Source: Ministeria vibrans ATCC 50519
Lineage: Eukaryota > Opisthokonta > Filasterea
Length of the DNA: 40,823 nt
Reading direction: 5' to 3'
Assembly: GCA_943704425.1 (NCBI GenBank)
Contig: CALSCP010002390.1
Location: 12,580-53,402 of the forward strand
Shown here: piece by piece, positions 31,777 to 40,823 of the stretch
Numbering within the stretch: the stretch's first letter is position 1
How the letters are laid out: every line of letters starts with the position of its first letter
Notes under the pieces: generated by a model
Told to the model about the DNA's origin: nothing
The model's database searches: none
The model's input: the letters and a program-made list of their open reading frames with translations, nothing else
Translations under genes and position numbers: made by a program

Positions 31777-31887
31777 ACAAATGATGGAGCTCAAGCAGCG
31801 AGAGAGAGATGGAGAGAGAAACCTTTTATTCATGCAGTATACACGATATTTTTTTCTACTTTAATTATTCATTTTCTCGATGCTGTA
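31777..31887 (+). other. Short spacer after integrin beta
   Basis: Only 111 bases separate the integrin beta stop from the next ATG on the same strand. It contains a GA-rich stretch and a T-rich end. It must hold both the 3' end of integrin beta and the promoter of the next gene. Confidence 0.6.
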
Positions 31888-33580
31888 ATGAAGAGAAAGC
31901 CATTGTTGCTTGGCATGTTGATATTTGTATGCGCGGCCGCGGTGTTTACATTTTACGATGTGGCTGAGATAGCTTCCGATTCCGTGCGACGTGTGACATC
32001 TCGTCGCTTTGCGATCATTGTGTCCACCCCAGACAGACTCATGTGCCAGTCTCGATTTCTGGTGAGAAACGGAGCATTGAGCGTGTGCGTGTGTGAGAGT
32101 GAGAGAGGGAGACTCCACACGCACACAGACAGACAGAGGCCACTGACTGTCGCATGCTCCCGTTCAGAAATCAATGAGTCTGTACGCCCACCAACACAAT
32201 CGGACGCTTGTCGTGCCAGCACTGACTAAAGGTCGGGCGACCGCCTCCTCTGTCAAGCGTCCCGACGTGTACCGTGCCTTCTCAGCCCGAAACTACCCGT
32301 GGGACATCCACACGGTGTTTGCGTCGCCTGTGATGGCTCCTCGCGAATTTGCCGACTTGGCCGGGAACGACAACGACAACGACAACGACGACGACGACAG
32401 CAACAACAACAACAACACAACGACGACGACGACGACTCTGAAAGCCTTTCCTCCTTGAAAATTACCACCATCACGTTGAGCAAAGGTGACAAGTAAGTTT
32501 TGCAGTGAGTGACTTGTCTTTGTTCGTTTACTCTCTTCTTTGTCTCTCTTTTCACTCGCAGCTGTGATGTGAACGCCTATGAGACACTTCTTCCGAGTCC
32601 TTGTCGTCACGAATCCATTTACCAGTACTCTGTCGACAAGTGCTACTCCTACTGCACCAAAAGGGGGGTATGAGAGTACTATGAGCGATGAGTGAGTTGC
32701 GTCTGACCACTCTTACTACGCCCATCGAATAGGTCGATCAACTGGCCATGTACATGCGGTTCCCTTTCCTCGACGACACACCAGCGCTCGCGTTCTACAT
32801 TGAAGTGTCCATGCCTCCGCCTTATCCGATACGAATGTACCCGTTGCTGCCAAACCGGCACTACCGCGAGTGTGCGGCGCACCTGAGCAACCACCCAGCC
32901 TTTGTGCAGGGAGAGGGGGGGCATGTTGTGGCACGTGTGCGCGCTGGACGCATGCTCAACGAGCTGCAGCGCCACCAACACTTATTACAGCCTCACGGGG
33001 GCCACGACGAGATGTGGACAGCCGAGCGCCAAGTGGCGCTTGAGAGTCACGTCAATGCTGTGTTTGATAAACTGCATCGTCACCTGGCGCGCCATGCGAC
33101 GCCACCCGTGTCCTGCGTGCTTCTCTCGGACTGGGACCACTTCCCGTGTGTCATCAGCGGCAAGGCAGACGAGCTTATTGCACAGCCCCGCGAGGCACTC
33201 ATGAACGTGTCGTTTGGCGAAGAGTGCGACAGCCCCGACCTGCGCGCCCACAGTCAAGGCGCGCTTGTCATGGCCTCCATTGCCCGTCACATGCGCACTC
33301 TCCACCAGTCATGTCTTGCAGGCTCTCTTGCCTTTTACAGTTCCCACTGTGCGCCCCAGCTCAAAGCGTTGGGTCCCGTTTACGACTCTAACAGTACGAC
33401 TAGTGTGCATGGCAACTGTGTTGTGTAGTCGCGAGTGATAATCGCCCTTTTGTAGTTATTGTGACAATGATGGATGCCGAGTGGCTCAGGACCGCAGATC
33501 GGTCGTTTCATACGTCGCGCAAGAGCTGCTGGACAATGATGGTTGGTGATAAGTCCAAGATGAGATCCATGTCTCTGTAA
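31888..33580 (+). CDS. Type II membrane protein, possibly O-fucosyltransferase-like, with frame break
   Basis: Five predicted exons: 31888-32061, 32168-32492, 32562-32667, 32733-33393, 33456-33580. A basic N-terminus and one hydrophobic helix (LLLGMLIFVCAAAVFTF) make a Golgi-type signal anchor. The lumenal part has QSRFLKSMSLYAHQHNRTLV, close to the NRTLVLP segment of GDP-fucose protein O-fucosyltransferases, and GHVVARVRAGRML where such enzymes have an HxRxGD-like strand. I see no full catalytic signature, so the family is tentative. Exon 2 contains an Asn/Asp-coding triplet run (32368-32437); the frame before the run differs by one base from the frame that continues into exon 3 (SESLSSLKITT), and exon 2 is one base short of the length needed. 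This may be a sequencing indel or a true mutation. The last intron (donor GTACGA at 33394) replaces a stop at 33426 that would otherwise end the protein 42 residues earlier. Confidence 0.5.
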
Positions 33581-34259
33581 GTAATTAATGAAGAATCCGT
33601 AAATCTGTATTATTAATAATGGGCTGTGTTGTGTTCTTCTTCTAATAATTATTAATTATTAATTGAGTTTGGGGGTTAGAGTATGATGCGGTTCAGTCAT
33701 TTGAGCTTTGACGTGAGTCTTTGTGGCTTTGGGCGGCTGCTGAGCACAATGTGTTTGTTTGATTGTTCTTGTGTTTGTTATTGTAGTGTTTTGTGTCACT
33801 TTTGTGTGTGAATGTTTTGTTTTGTTATTGTTCGTGATTGTTTGTTTTTGATATGTGTGTTGTCTTGGAATTTGTTCTTTGGTGTTGCTTGTAATATCCT
33901 CTTGTGTGTGTTTTTGTTTGATGTGTGTGTGTTGAGGATCGCGATGTATTCCGAGTGGGCCCCATAAGCTGCTTGAGTATGTGTTAAACGTCTGAAAACA
34001 ATCGTAAAGTTCATGTTTTGGGTTAGAGTATATACTTTATATTTTGCACTTTGTACTCCGTAGTCGCTAGTCTCGAGTCCGTACCGACGGCTGAGTGGGA
34101 AGTGCTAAGTACACTTTTGTTATCAAACGAACAAATTATAAAACGTCAAAATTCAAATAAATTTACTCTCCACCACAACCGACAAGGAACAGTAACGCAA
34201 TCCTACTGCCCCCCCCACACACACACCCTAGTCCCTACTGATCCTTGCGCCGTCTAGAA
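33581..34259. other. GT-rich intergenic region
   Basis: About 680 bases without a supported gene. The left end is AT-rich (TAATAATTATTAATTATTAATTG near 33640). 33700-34020 is T/G-rich low-complexity (TTTGTTTGATTGTTCTTGTGTTTG and similar). A weak TATA-like stretch sits at 34029-34045. The promoter of the next gene should be here. Confidence 0.6.
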
Positions 34260-36377
34260 ATGGAAGTGTGTCGACGATTGAGCGTTCAAAACAGCGCAGG
34301 ATTTGCTCCTCTGCTCAGCGAGGAGCACACGGTCGAGTCCATCGTCGCCTCTGCTAAAGAGTAAGTGTATGTTGTGGTCTTTGTCATGTGTGCGGTGTGT
34401 CTTCAACACTAATTCGTCATTTTTCGTCGACACAAATTCAAAAAAAAAATTCAAAAAAACCGCTCATTGTCAAAATGGCACACTCGCTTTCATTTCCTAT
34501 GCTGCCGTGTCCAACTGGGCATGCATTGATATTCCTGTCGATGTACATCCAAGCGGAATCGCGCGGCGTGTCCTCAACCTCTCCATTTACGTTCCGTTCG
34601 TGTTCGCGACAGAGCCCTTGAAAGTGCGCAGTCGTACAAATCGTATGTGGAGCAGGCGTTGGAGGCACTGACGCCCGAGAACATGGACGGCGAGGTGCAG
34701 CTCTTCTCCACCAAGGTAGGCGGTGCAGCAAGGCTCTGTGCAGTGTCATCGCCTGAGCGTTTGTTTGCGCCATAGGAACATTTTGCTAAGCTCAAGTTCA
34801 ACTTCACCGAAATGGAGACCAAGCAGGGGTTTATGCAGCATCTTGCAAACGACAAGGAGAATGGCCGGGTGGCCGGCATGCCCGAGGTGAAGCAGCTCGA
34901 GGAAGTGACGCAGCGCGAAAAGATGCAACTCAAAGCAATCAAGAACAAAAACGAAACACTGCGTCAACAGATTGTGTTGTTGGCCAATTCGGTCGCGCAA
35001 GGTACAAACAAAATAGAAACAATTATATTGGAGTAAAAAGGCTCTTATTTTAATTGTTGTGCGTGCGTGCGTGCGTGTGGATAGATCAAGAGGCGATTGC
35101 ACAGGCACGTCAGATGCTCGAAGAAAAGCTGGCGCAGATGGAACAGGACCAGCGCGAAATCGAAACGCTCTCGGACGCACAGCAGTCCGCACCCGAGAAA
35201 CTGTTTGTCGCCGACACGGAAATCACTCTTAGCAATGCGCAAGCTGTACGTTTGACAAACGATTATATTAATATAATTATTATTGATGTTTTTTTTTCTC
35301 TTTTTTTGTTTTCGTGTGTTTCTTTAAAACAGGTTTTGGATGAACAACTCAATGAAATCGCACAGCTGAAACAACGCCAGAGCGAACTGCACTTGCATAA
35401 GTCTACACACGAGTCAACGCTCTCTTCACTTGCAGATCACAGTGAGACGGTGCGCTCTCAGCTCGAAACCGCTCAGAGACAGCTCAATCAACTTTTGGGT
35501 GATCCTTCAAACGGTATTTATAATATAATTATATATAATAGTTGTCTCAATCAATCAATCACACTGTTGTTTTGGATAGTGAGCGAGGGACGTGTTGAGA
35601 AGGAACGCAAAGCACACGAATGGGCCACTGAAATGGAACGGGCAATGGAATCACTGAGTGGCATCAAAATTATTGCGACAACGGATGAGACAAGCGCAAC
35701 CGCTGAGAGTGCATCGTCTTTTGTCGTTGAGTTTGGGGCGGCTGAGGGTGCTTTGCAATTGCTCTTTACTGATACGCAACTGACTGATGCAAAGGTTGGA
35801 AAAGTCGATTAGTTCTCCTGCGTCTTTCTGAATTTTCGAATCGTTTTTTTTTTCAGTTGCTCAGTCCCCCTCTGAATGTTTCTGACATTTTCCAATATGC
35901 TCTGCGCACCCAAAATGTCCCCTTTCTGTTGCGTGAAACAAAACAGCGCATCTCAAATTATCAGTCGCTTAAACGCGAAATTGATCAGCTCAGTGAGAGT
36001 TTTGCCATTGTGACGAATCTACTGAGAAACGAAGTTACAGTGACATTTGGCGGAAAAGACAGGTAACAGAGTGAGAGCGACGAGATGAGCCGTAACTGAC
36101 CCGGTTTGCTATGCACAGTGGAATTGAGTGTGTGTTGAAAGTGGGAATGGACTATCCTCTGGCGCACAGTGGTGTCACCCTTCAGTCGGTCGATGATCGG
36201 TTTGGAGTGACGCGCGAGCACATTACCGTACGAGAGAAGGGAGAGAGTGAGAGAGAGAAAGAGATGGTTGTCATTAACGGCCGTGGTGTGTAGGAGATGG
36301 CTGGTGCACCACGGACCGTTGAGGAGTGGGTGACTGCGCTGCATGCGAGCTACATTGAAGCTGCGTCCTGTCAATAA
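34260..36377 (+). CDS. Nine-exon coiled-coil protein with RWD-like C-terminus, possibly kinetochore
   Basis: Exons: 34260-34360, 34613-34715, 34776-35001, 35085-35245, 35333-35513, 35580-35794, 35857-36062, 36119-36227, 36294-36377; every phase matches, giving 461 residues. No signal peptide or membrane helix. Residues about 90-320 are long heptad-rich helices (LEEVTQREKMQLKAIKNK, ARQMLEEKLAQMEQDQ, LNEIAQLKQRQSELHLH). The C-terminal part (about 320-461) has ETKQRISNYQSLKREIDQL, then NEVTVTFGG and VGMDYPLAHSGVTLQSV, a strand pattern like the YP-containing RWD folds of KNL1, Spc24/25 or CENP-O/P. The helix-then-RWD plan suits a kinetochore subunit, with KNL1/Spc105 the best guess, but no MELT repeats or diagnostic motif are present, so function is unproven. 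It is the most intron-dense gene here. The stop lies inside AATAAA. Confidence 0.7.
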
Positions 36378-36378
36378 A
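36373..36378 (+). terminator. AATAAA overlapping the stop codon
   Basis: The TAA stop (36375-36377) is embedded in AATAAA (36373-36378), the third such case in the window. Confidence 0.6.
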
Positions 36379-36687
36379 CGTAATAATGGGAAAGGAAGAT
36401 TTTTTTAGATTTGCGAAATGCGTGGCTTATTCAACTTTTTAAAAGGATTTTGAATTTGTTGAACAAAGTATAGCCTATTAATTATTGCTAGGACTTCGGA
36501 GTTGCATAGAGTACGTTATTTGTTATAATAAATTGAAATTGCAAGATGCCTCATATTCAAGAGTCATAATTAGTATTAAGATAACTCAAAAGACTAAAGA
36601 CATCAAATCATCAATCATTACAGTTTTGTTACGACATCTTTCGTACGTAACCCGCCCTTTGAATTACTTGTCATCTTTGAGCATTCC
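36379..36687. other. AT-rich intergenic spacer
   Basis: 309 bases, A/T-rich, with no gene seen. It separates two plus-strand genes and should contain the promoter of the SRCR/cupredoxin gene. No TATA or other element stands out. Confidence 0.6.
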
Positions 36688-39600
36688 ATGCTCTGTCACC
36701 TGACTTTGGTTCTTCTGACTTTTGCGGTCACAGGTACAAAAAAACACGACAGGTCACTTATCAGACCTCAATACTCTCCCTACTCGCTTCTTGATCCGCC
36801 TGCCTCTCTGCTGTGGTTGATCTTCGACATTCTCCACGGCAATATCGCCCATCCGATCACTACACGCGCGGCTACGTTCAAATCCCCAAAAAAAAAAAAA
36901 AAGTGCTGTTGGTGTCGCGTCTCCACTGCTCGCCATTGCGCGCCTCTGTCGTCACCCACTGCCCTCGGAAATCACCCCTTGTCTTAGTTCCACCGATGCA
37001 GCCCGCTCTGGTCCCTGTCGCTGCCCTTCCCGTCCCTTCCGAAGCAAAAGTAGCAGTCGTGGTGGCATCGCTTATCATTCGCCCACACACAACACACACA
37101 CACACTATCCCTCTCCCTCTCGCCCCCCACCCGTGCCCACACACACCCAACACCATTCTTCTCCATGCCCATTTCGCCATGACGGGCTCTGTCGTCACAC
37201 AATCAGACGTCTCATTCTTTTCTTTTTTTTTTTTTTTTTAAAAAAATCATTCCTATTCAACGTCTTTTTTTTTTTGGTTTGTTTGTTGAATATAGCAAAT
37301 GCAATTGGACCGGGTGACCTGATGATTGTGGGCGGTGATCTGCGCCAAAACGTGATTGCGCTGGTGACAACAACGGTGATTCCGTCGGGCACAACCATCT
37401 CCATCACGACCAAAGGATGGGACTCCACAACCAACTCCTTTCTGGCCAACTCCGGCACGACTGCCTCCGGCCAACTGCCGGAGGGCGGCAACACCCCTCC
37501 TTGGTACATCGTCACGTCGGTGGACACTTCACAAATGACCTTCAACGCCGACCAGGACCAGATTCTTGTCTTCATTGGTTCCGAGCAGGCGCCTTCCTTC
37601 ATCTGCGGCTGTGCCTACGGCAGCAGCTGGACCAACGCCGTCGATGCAATGACGTCCGCACTACCCTCGGGGCTTGAGGAAGGCACGACCGCCCTGGATT
37701 TTTCTCAGAACCTCCAGGGATTCGCCTACGACGGCGTCACGTCGACCAACCGTGCACAAATGCTGTCGCGTCTCTCAAACTCGGCCCAGTACAGTACATT
37801 CGCGTCGACAGCGGGTGGCGTCGACATTGCCTCTTTGCTCTCTGCCAAGTTTCCCTTCTTTAACCCCGACGACTTTTTCACGGTGCCTGTGCCGCTGCCC
37901 ACAGGCGCCCCACTTCCCGGCCTGTTGCCCGCCGGCGACTTTGCACCGGTCGCCATCGTCACGGGCACCAACTCCATGGTGACCATCTTCTGTCTCAGTG
38001 AATGGCCCTCCACCGAGAGTGTCTTTTTTACTACACGTGGTTGGTCGAGTCTGGGCGACCAGCAGGGTGAATTTCGCGCTGGTGGACCCTTCGTCACCGT
38101 ATCGCCCTCGACGAACATTGCCGCCGGCAGCGTCGTCTCTGTCGACCTTGCCGCACTCGGTGTCATTGTCCCTTCGACTGGTGGTCAGCTCTTTATGGGT
38201 CAGGGCGAGGCGAGCTACCCCAAGTTTCTCTTTGGTCTCAAAATGACCAATACAGGGGCGTGGGATGGTGCGTCGACGAGCGCCACGACGTCCGCCGAGC
38301 CCGATCAGGTGGCGTCGACCAGCACGGGTCTGGTCATTGGGACGGGTCTGTATGCGTCGTACGCGGGCATCACAGACCTTGCCAATCCCATTCCCGCCAT
38401 CTTCTTTCCGTCCAACTGGGCCGTTGGGAACACTCCCTTTAGCGACATTGGCTCGCCTCCCTTCGAAGTCATCGACGGTCTCTTTACGCCAATAGCGACC
38501 TTCACCGTCTTGGGCACGACACAGGGGCCGCCATCGCCCACCACTAATCTGTTCCCGGTCGAGGTGCAGCCAGTGTTGCAGCCGGGCGACCTTGCCGTTG
38601 TGGGCCTGAGCTCAAGTGGCTCGCCCATCGTTGCCATCTTCACGACGGTGTACATCCCCTGCGGCACTCGCATTGGCATCACTAACCGTGGTTGGCTTGC
38701 CGACCAATCGGGCTTTGAGCTCAACAACTTTGCCGAATGGGAGTCGCCCTTTATCTTTCGCGAGGCGGTCGAGGCGCACACGCTCTTTAACGTGTCGCTT
38801 GTCGAGCTCGAGCTCACCATGCAGCAGATGGGCGACCAACTGTTCCTTTTCCAGTCGTCGCTCGACGCCCCGTCATTCATCTACGCCTTTGGTTGGGGCA
38901 CCGGCACCGCCTGGTCGGGCGCCGTCGACGCGTCCACATCGGCCTTGCCCACTCAGCTGGCCTCGACCAACGCGTACGTGTGGGTCAGTAGCGACTTGCC
39001 TATCTATGCTTATGTGGGTTCGTACTTTCCGAGCGAGGAGCGCACTCCGTTGCTCAACGACATTGCAATGCCCTCCAACTTTTTTGGCATTGCCTCGACC
39101 ACCTTTGACATTTACACCAGTATCAGCATGGCACTGTCGAGTCCTCCCATCAACCCACCGCCGGCGCATACTCCCTACGAGTGTCCGCCCATCACGTCCG
39201 CACAGGTTCCCACCACACAGGCGCCTGAGACCACCCATGCACCCGAGACGACCGTCCTTGTCGCGCCCAGCTCGCAATACCCCGTCATTTCCGCGGCACC
39301 AGCACCGGCCACTGACGGCGAAGTTCGTCTCATTGGCGGCACATCACCCATGAACGGTCGTCTCGAAGTGTCGTACAACGGTACGTGGGGATCCGTTTGC
39401 GACGACGGCTTCAGTTCCGTCTCGGCAAGTGTGGTCTGTCGCCAGCTCGGCTTTGGCTACGACGGTGCGGTTGTGCTGGGTCACGACAGTTCCGCCCAGA
39501 CTGTGCCCGACATGGTGTGGTCGCCGCTTCAGGCCGGCAACATTTGGCTGGACCAGGTGTCGTGTGCGCCCGAGGTGCTCACCATCGACGAATGCTTCCA

Positions 39601-40823
39601 CAATCCCTACGGCGTCACCGACTGCAGCCACGCCGAAGACGTGGGTCTCGAGTGCCCGCCTCTTCCGCCGCGCACCATCAACTCGGCCGAGACCACACAA
39701 ATTCCCTTTACCACCTGGGTCGCCACGACCCAGCTGCCCGAGACCACCCAGCTGCCCGAAACGACCGTTCTCGGCACCACCATCATTCCAGGTCCCGCAC
39801 TGCCCACTGGCATTGTGGTCAACCTCAACTGGTGCCTCTTTATCATCTGCAACCCCAGCGGCAACAACCTTGTGACGACCATTCAGCCGGGCGACACGGT
39901 CACCTGGACGGTGAGCGATGCCTTCACGCACACCGTCACGTCGACGTCGATGCCGTCGCTGTTTGCAAGTGGTGACCTCACAAATAGTATGTCCTACTCG
40001 CACACCTTCTACGACGTGGGCGTCTACCCCTACAACTGTTTCTACCACACGACGCTCATGCAGGGCGTCATCATTGTTGCAGTCGAGACAACACAACTGG
40101 GTGTCGCGGAGACCACACAGTTGTTTGTCCCTGAGACAACCCAGCTTGCCGTTGCTGCTCCCGTCACCACGGTGGTGGTGCCCGCTTTCGTCGCTCAAAC
40201 TACGCAGGCCGATCCCATTTCCGCGGCACAGACCACAGCTGCGCCTGTAGTGGTGGGTGCCGAGACAACACAAGTTGTGGTGGCCGTGCAAACTTCCGCT
40301 GCCCCCGCCGTGGCAGTCGAGACTACTGTGGAAGCCGCGATTGTCACTTCTGCTGTCGTTGTTTCTCATGCAACTACTGTTGTTCCTGCTGTTGTGCCTG
40401 CTGTCACCAGTGCTGCTCCTGCTGTAGCAGTGCAGACCTCTGCTGCAGTGAATGCGGTAGTAGCCACAACTGTGGTGGCTCCTGTCGTTCAGGAGACAAC
40501 ACAGGCAGCTGTGGTTGTGGCTGAGACAACCCAGGCAGCTGTGGTTGTCGCTGAGACGACTCAAGCAGCTGTGGCTGTCGCTGAGACGTCTCAAGCAGCT
40601 GTGGCTGTCGCTGAGACGTCTCAAGCAGCTGTGGTTGGCGCTGAGACGACTCAGGCAGCTGTTGTTGTCGCTGAGACGACTCAGGCAGCTGTGGTTGTCG
40701 CTGAGACGACTCAGGCAGCTGTTGTTGTGGCGGAGACGACTCAGGCAGCTGTTGTTGTGGCGGAGACCACGCAAGCAGCTGTCGCAGCTGCTGAGACCAC
40801 GCAGGCAGCTGTCGCAGCTGCGG
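36688..40823 (+). CDS. Secreted protein: three PGD/GTxIxIT repeats, SRCR, cupredoxin and ETTQ mucin-like repeats (3' end off window)
   Basis: Exon 1 (36688-36733) encodes a signal peptide (MLCHLTLVLLTFAVTA); after a 562-base intron, exon 2 runs open from 37296 to the window edge, so at least 1191 residues. Three diverged repeats of about 200 residues follow (PGDLMIVGG...IPSGTTISITTKGW; the middle one; PGDLAVVGL...IPCGTRIGITNRGW), each ending in a W-x-AVDAxTSALP-like segment. Then an SRCR domain (about 689-802: VRLIGG, NGTWGSVCDDGFS, VVCRQLGFGYDG, DCSHAEDVGLEC) with the family's Cys pattern. Next a cupredoxin (about 853-945) with type-1 copper ligands: His in FTHTVTS, then Cys, His and Met in YNCFYHTTLMQG. 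Thr-rich ETTQ linkers flank these and expand at the end into a 10-residue tandem repeat. It is probably an extracellular matrix, wall or surface glycoprotein; whether it ends in a membrane anchor cannot be seen. Confidence 0.88.
36888..36902. repeat. Poly-A and later poly-T tracts within the SRCR-gene intron
   Basis: About 15 A at 36888-36902 and two T-runs at about 37224-37239 and 37264-37275 bracket a pyrimidine- and CA-rich stretch inside the 562-base intron. No coding exon was recognised within. Confidence 0.85.
40511..40823 (+). repeat. 30-bp minisatellite encoding VVVAETTQAA
   Basis: Ten complete 30-bp units fill 40511-40810 and an eleventh starts at 40811. Each encodes a variant of VVVAETTQAA (Ala or Gly at positions 2-3, Ser for Thr in two units). 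Adjacent units share silent differences, which indicates spread by duplication. Thr-rich tandem repeats of this type are typical O-glycosylation tracts. The array continues past the window. Confidence 0.97.

Noticed and set aside
33456-33560. tRNA-like GCCGAGTGGCTC segment
   Set aside because: The D-arm-like string resembles Leu/Ser tRNAs, but no matching anticodon stem or T-loop follows, and the stretch fits a final coding exon.
34443-34620. Coding exon within intron 1 of the coiled-coil/RWD gene
   Set aside because: An open frame is present, but the phase-correct donor (34361) and acceptor (34612) join helical sequence directly (SAKEALESAQ), with no need for it.
39344-40774. Long minus-strand open frame opposite the SRCR gene (repeats of NHSCLSRLSD type)
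   Set aside because: It is the antisense of the 30-bp minisatellite and GC-rich coding sequence. The plus strand has recognisable SRCR and cupredoxin domains.

Overview
The window is eukaryotic nuclear DNA from a draft assembly, with one run of 10 Ns at 27857-27866. It holds fourteen protein genes, about 44 spliceosomal introns by my models, many CT and TAA microsatellites, and no rRNA, tRNA or CRISPR that I can see. The gene set includes integrin alpha and beta, an adhesion GPCR with EGF repeats and a GPS, an OTUD3-type deubiquitinase, a double-FYVE protein, an SRCR protein and a Ro60 homologue. This points to a unicellular relative of animals (Holozoa) or another obazoan with integrins. The species cannot be read from the sequence. 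All exon coordinates are my reading of splice sites with phase checks, without transcript evidence.

Layout, left to right. 1-3120: an intron-containing Mutator-like (MULE) transposase on the minus strand, beside a CT tract and a small 15-bp repeat cluster. 3231-4985: Ro60/TROVE (-). 5705-6766: coiled-coil protein of unknown role (+). 6934-9755: UPF0489 protein with a signal anchor (-). 9986-14422: adhesion GPCR (+). 14830-16391: double-FYVE protein (-). 16622-17196: 5' half of an FKBP (+). 17486-19348: 3' half of a beta-mannosidase (+). The FKBP and mannosidase halves meet across a long CT tract and are out of frame with each other, so this is probably a chimeric join. 19539-20970: OTUD3-like (-). 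21199-27064: integrin alpha (-). 27388-31776: integrin beta (+). 31888-33580: type II membrane, O-fucosyltransferase-like protein (+), with a one-base frame break. 34260-36377: nine-exon coiled-coil protein, perhaps kinetochore-related (+). 36688-40823: secreted repeat, SRCR, cupredoxin and mucin-like protein (+), open at the right edge.

How the genes fit together. The two integrin subunits are head to head across 323 bp that contain a perfect TGACGTCA site, which suggests joint regulation of the two halves of one heterodimer. The right half of the window has a cell-surface theme: integrins, a putative Golgi glycosyltransferase and a mucin-like SRCR protein. The EGF-bearing GPCR lies 11 kb to the left of the integrins. 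The genome is compact: divergent promoters are 230-720 bp, convergent 3' ends are 170-410 bp apart, and in three genes the TAA stop lies inside an AATAAA hexamer.
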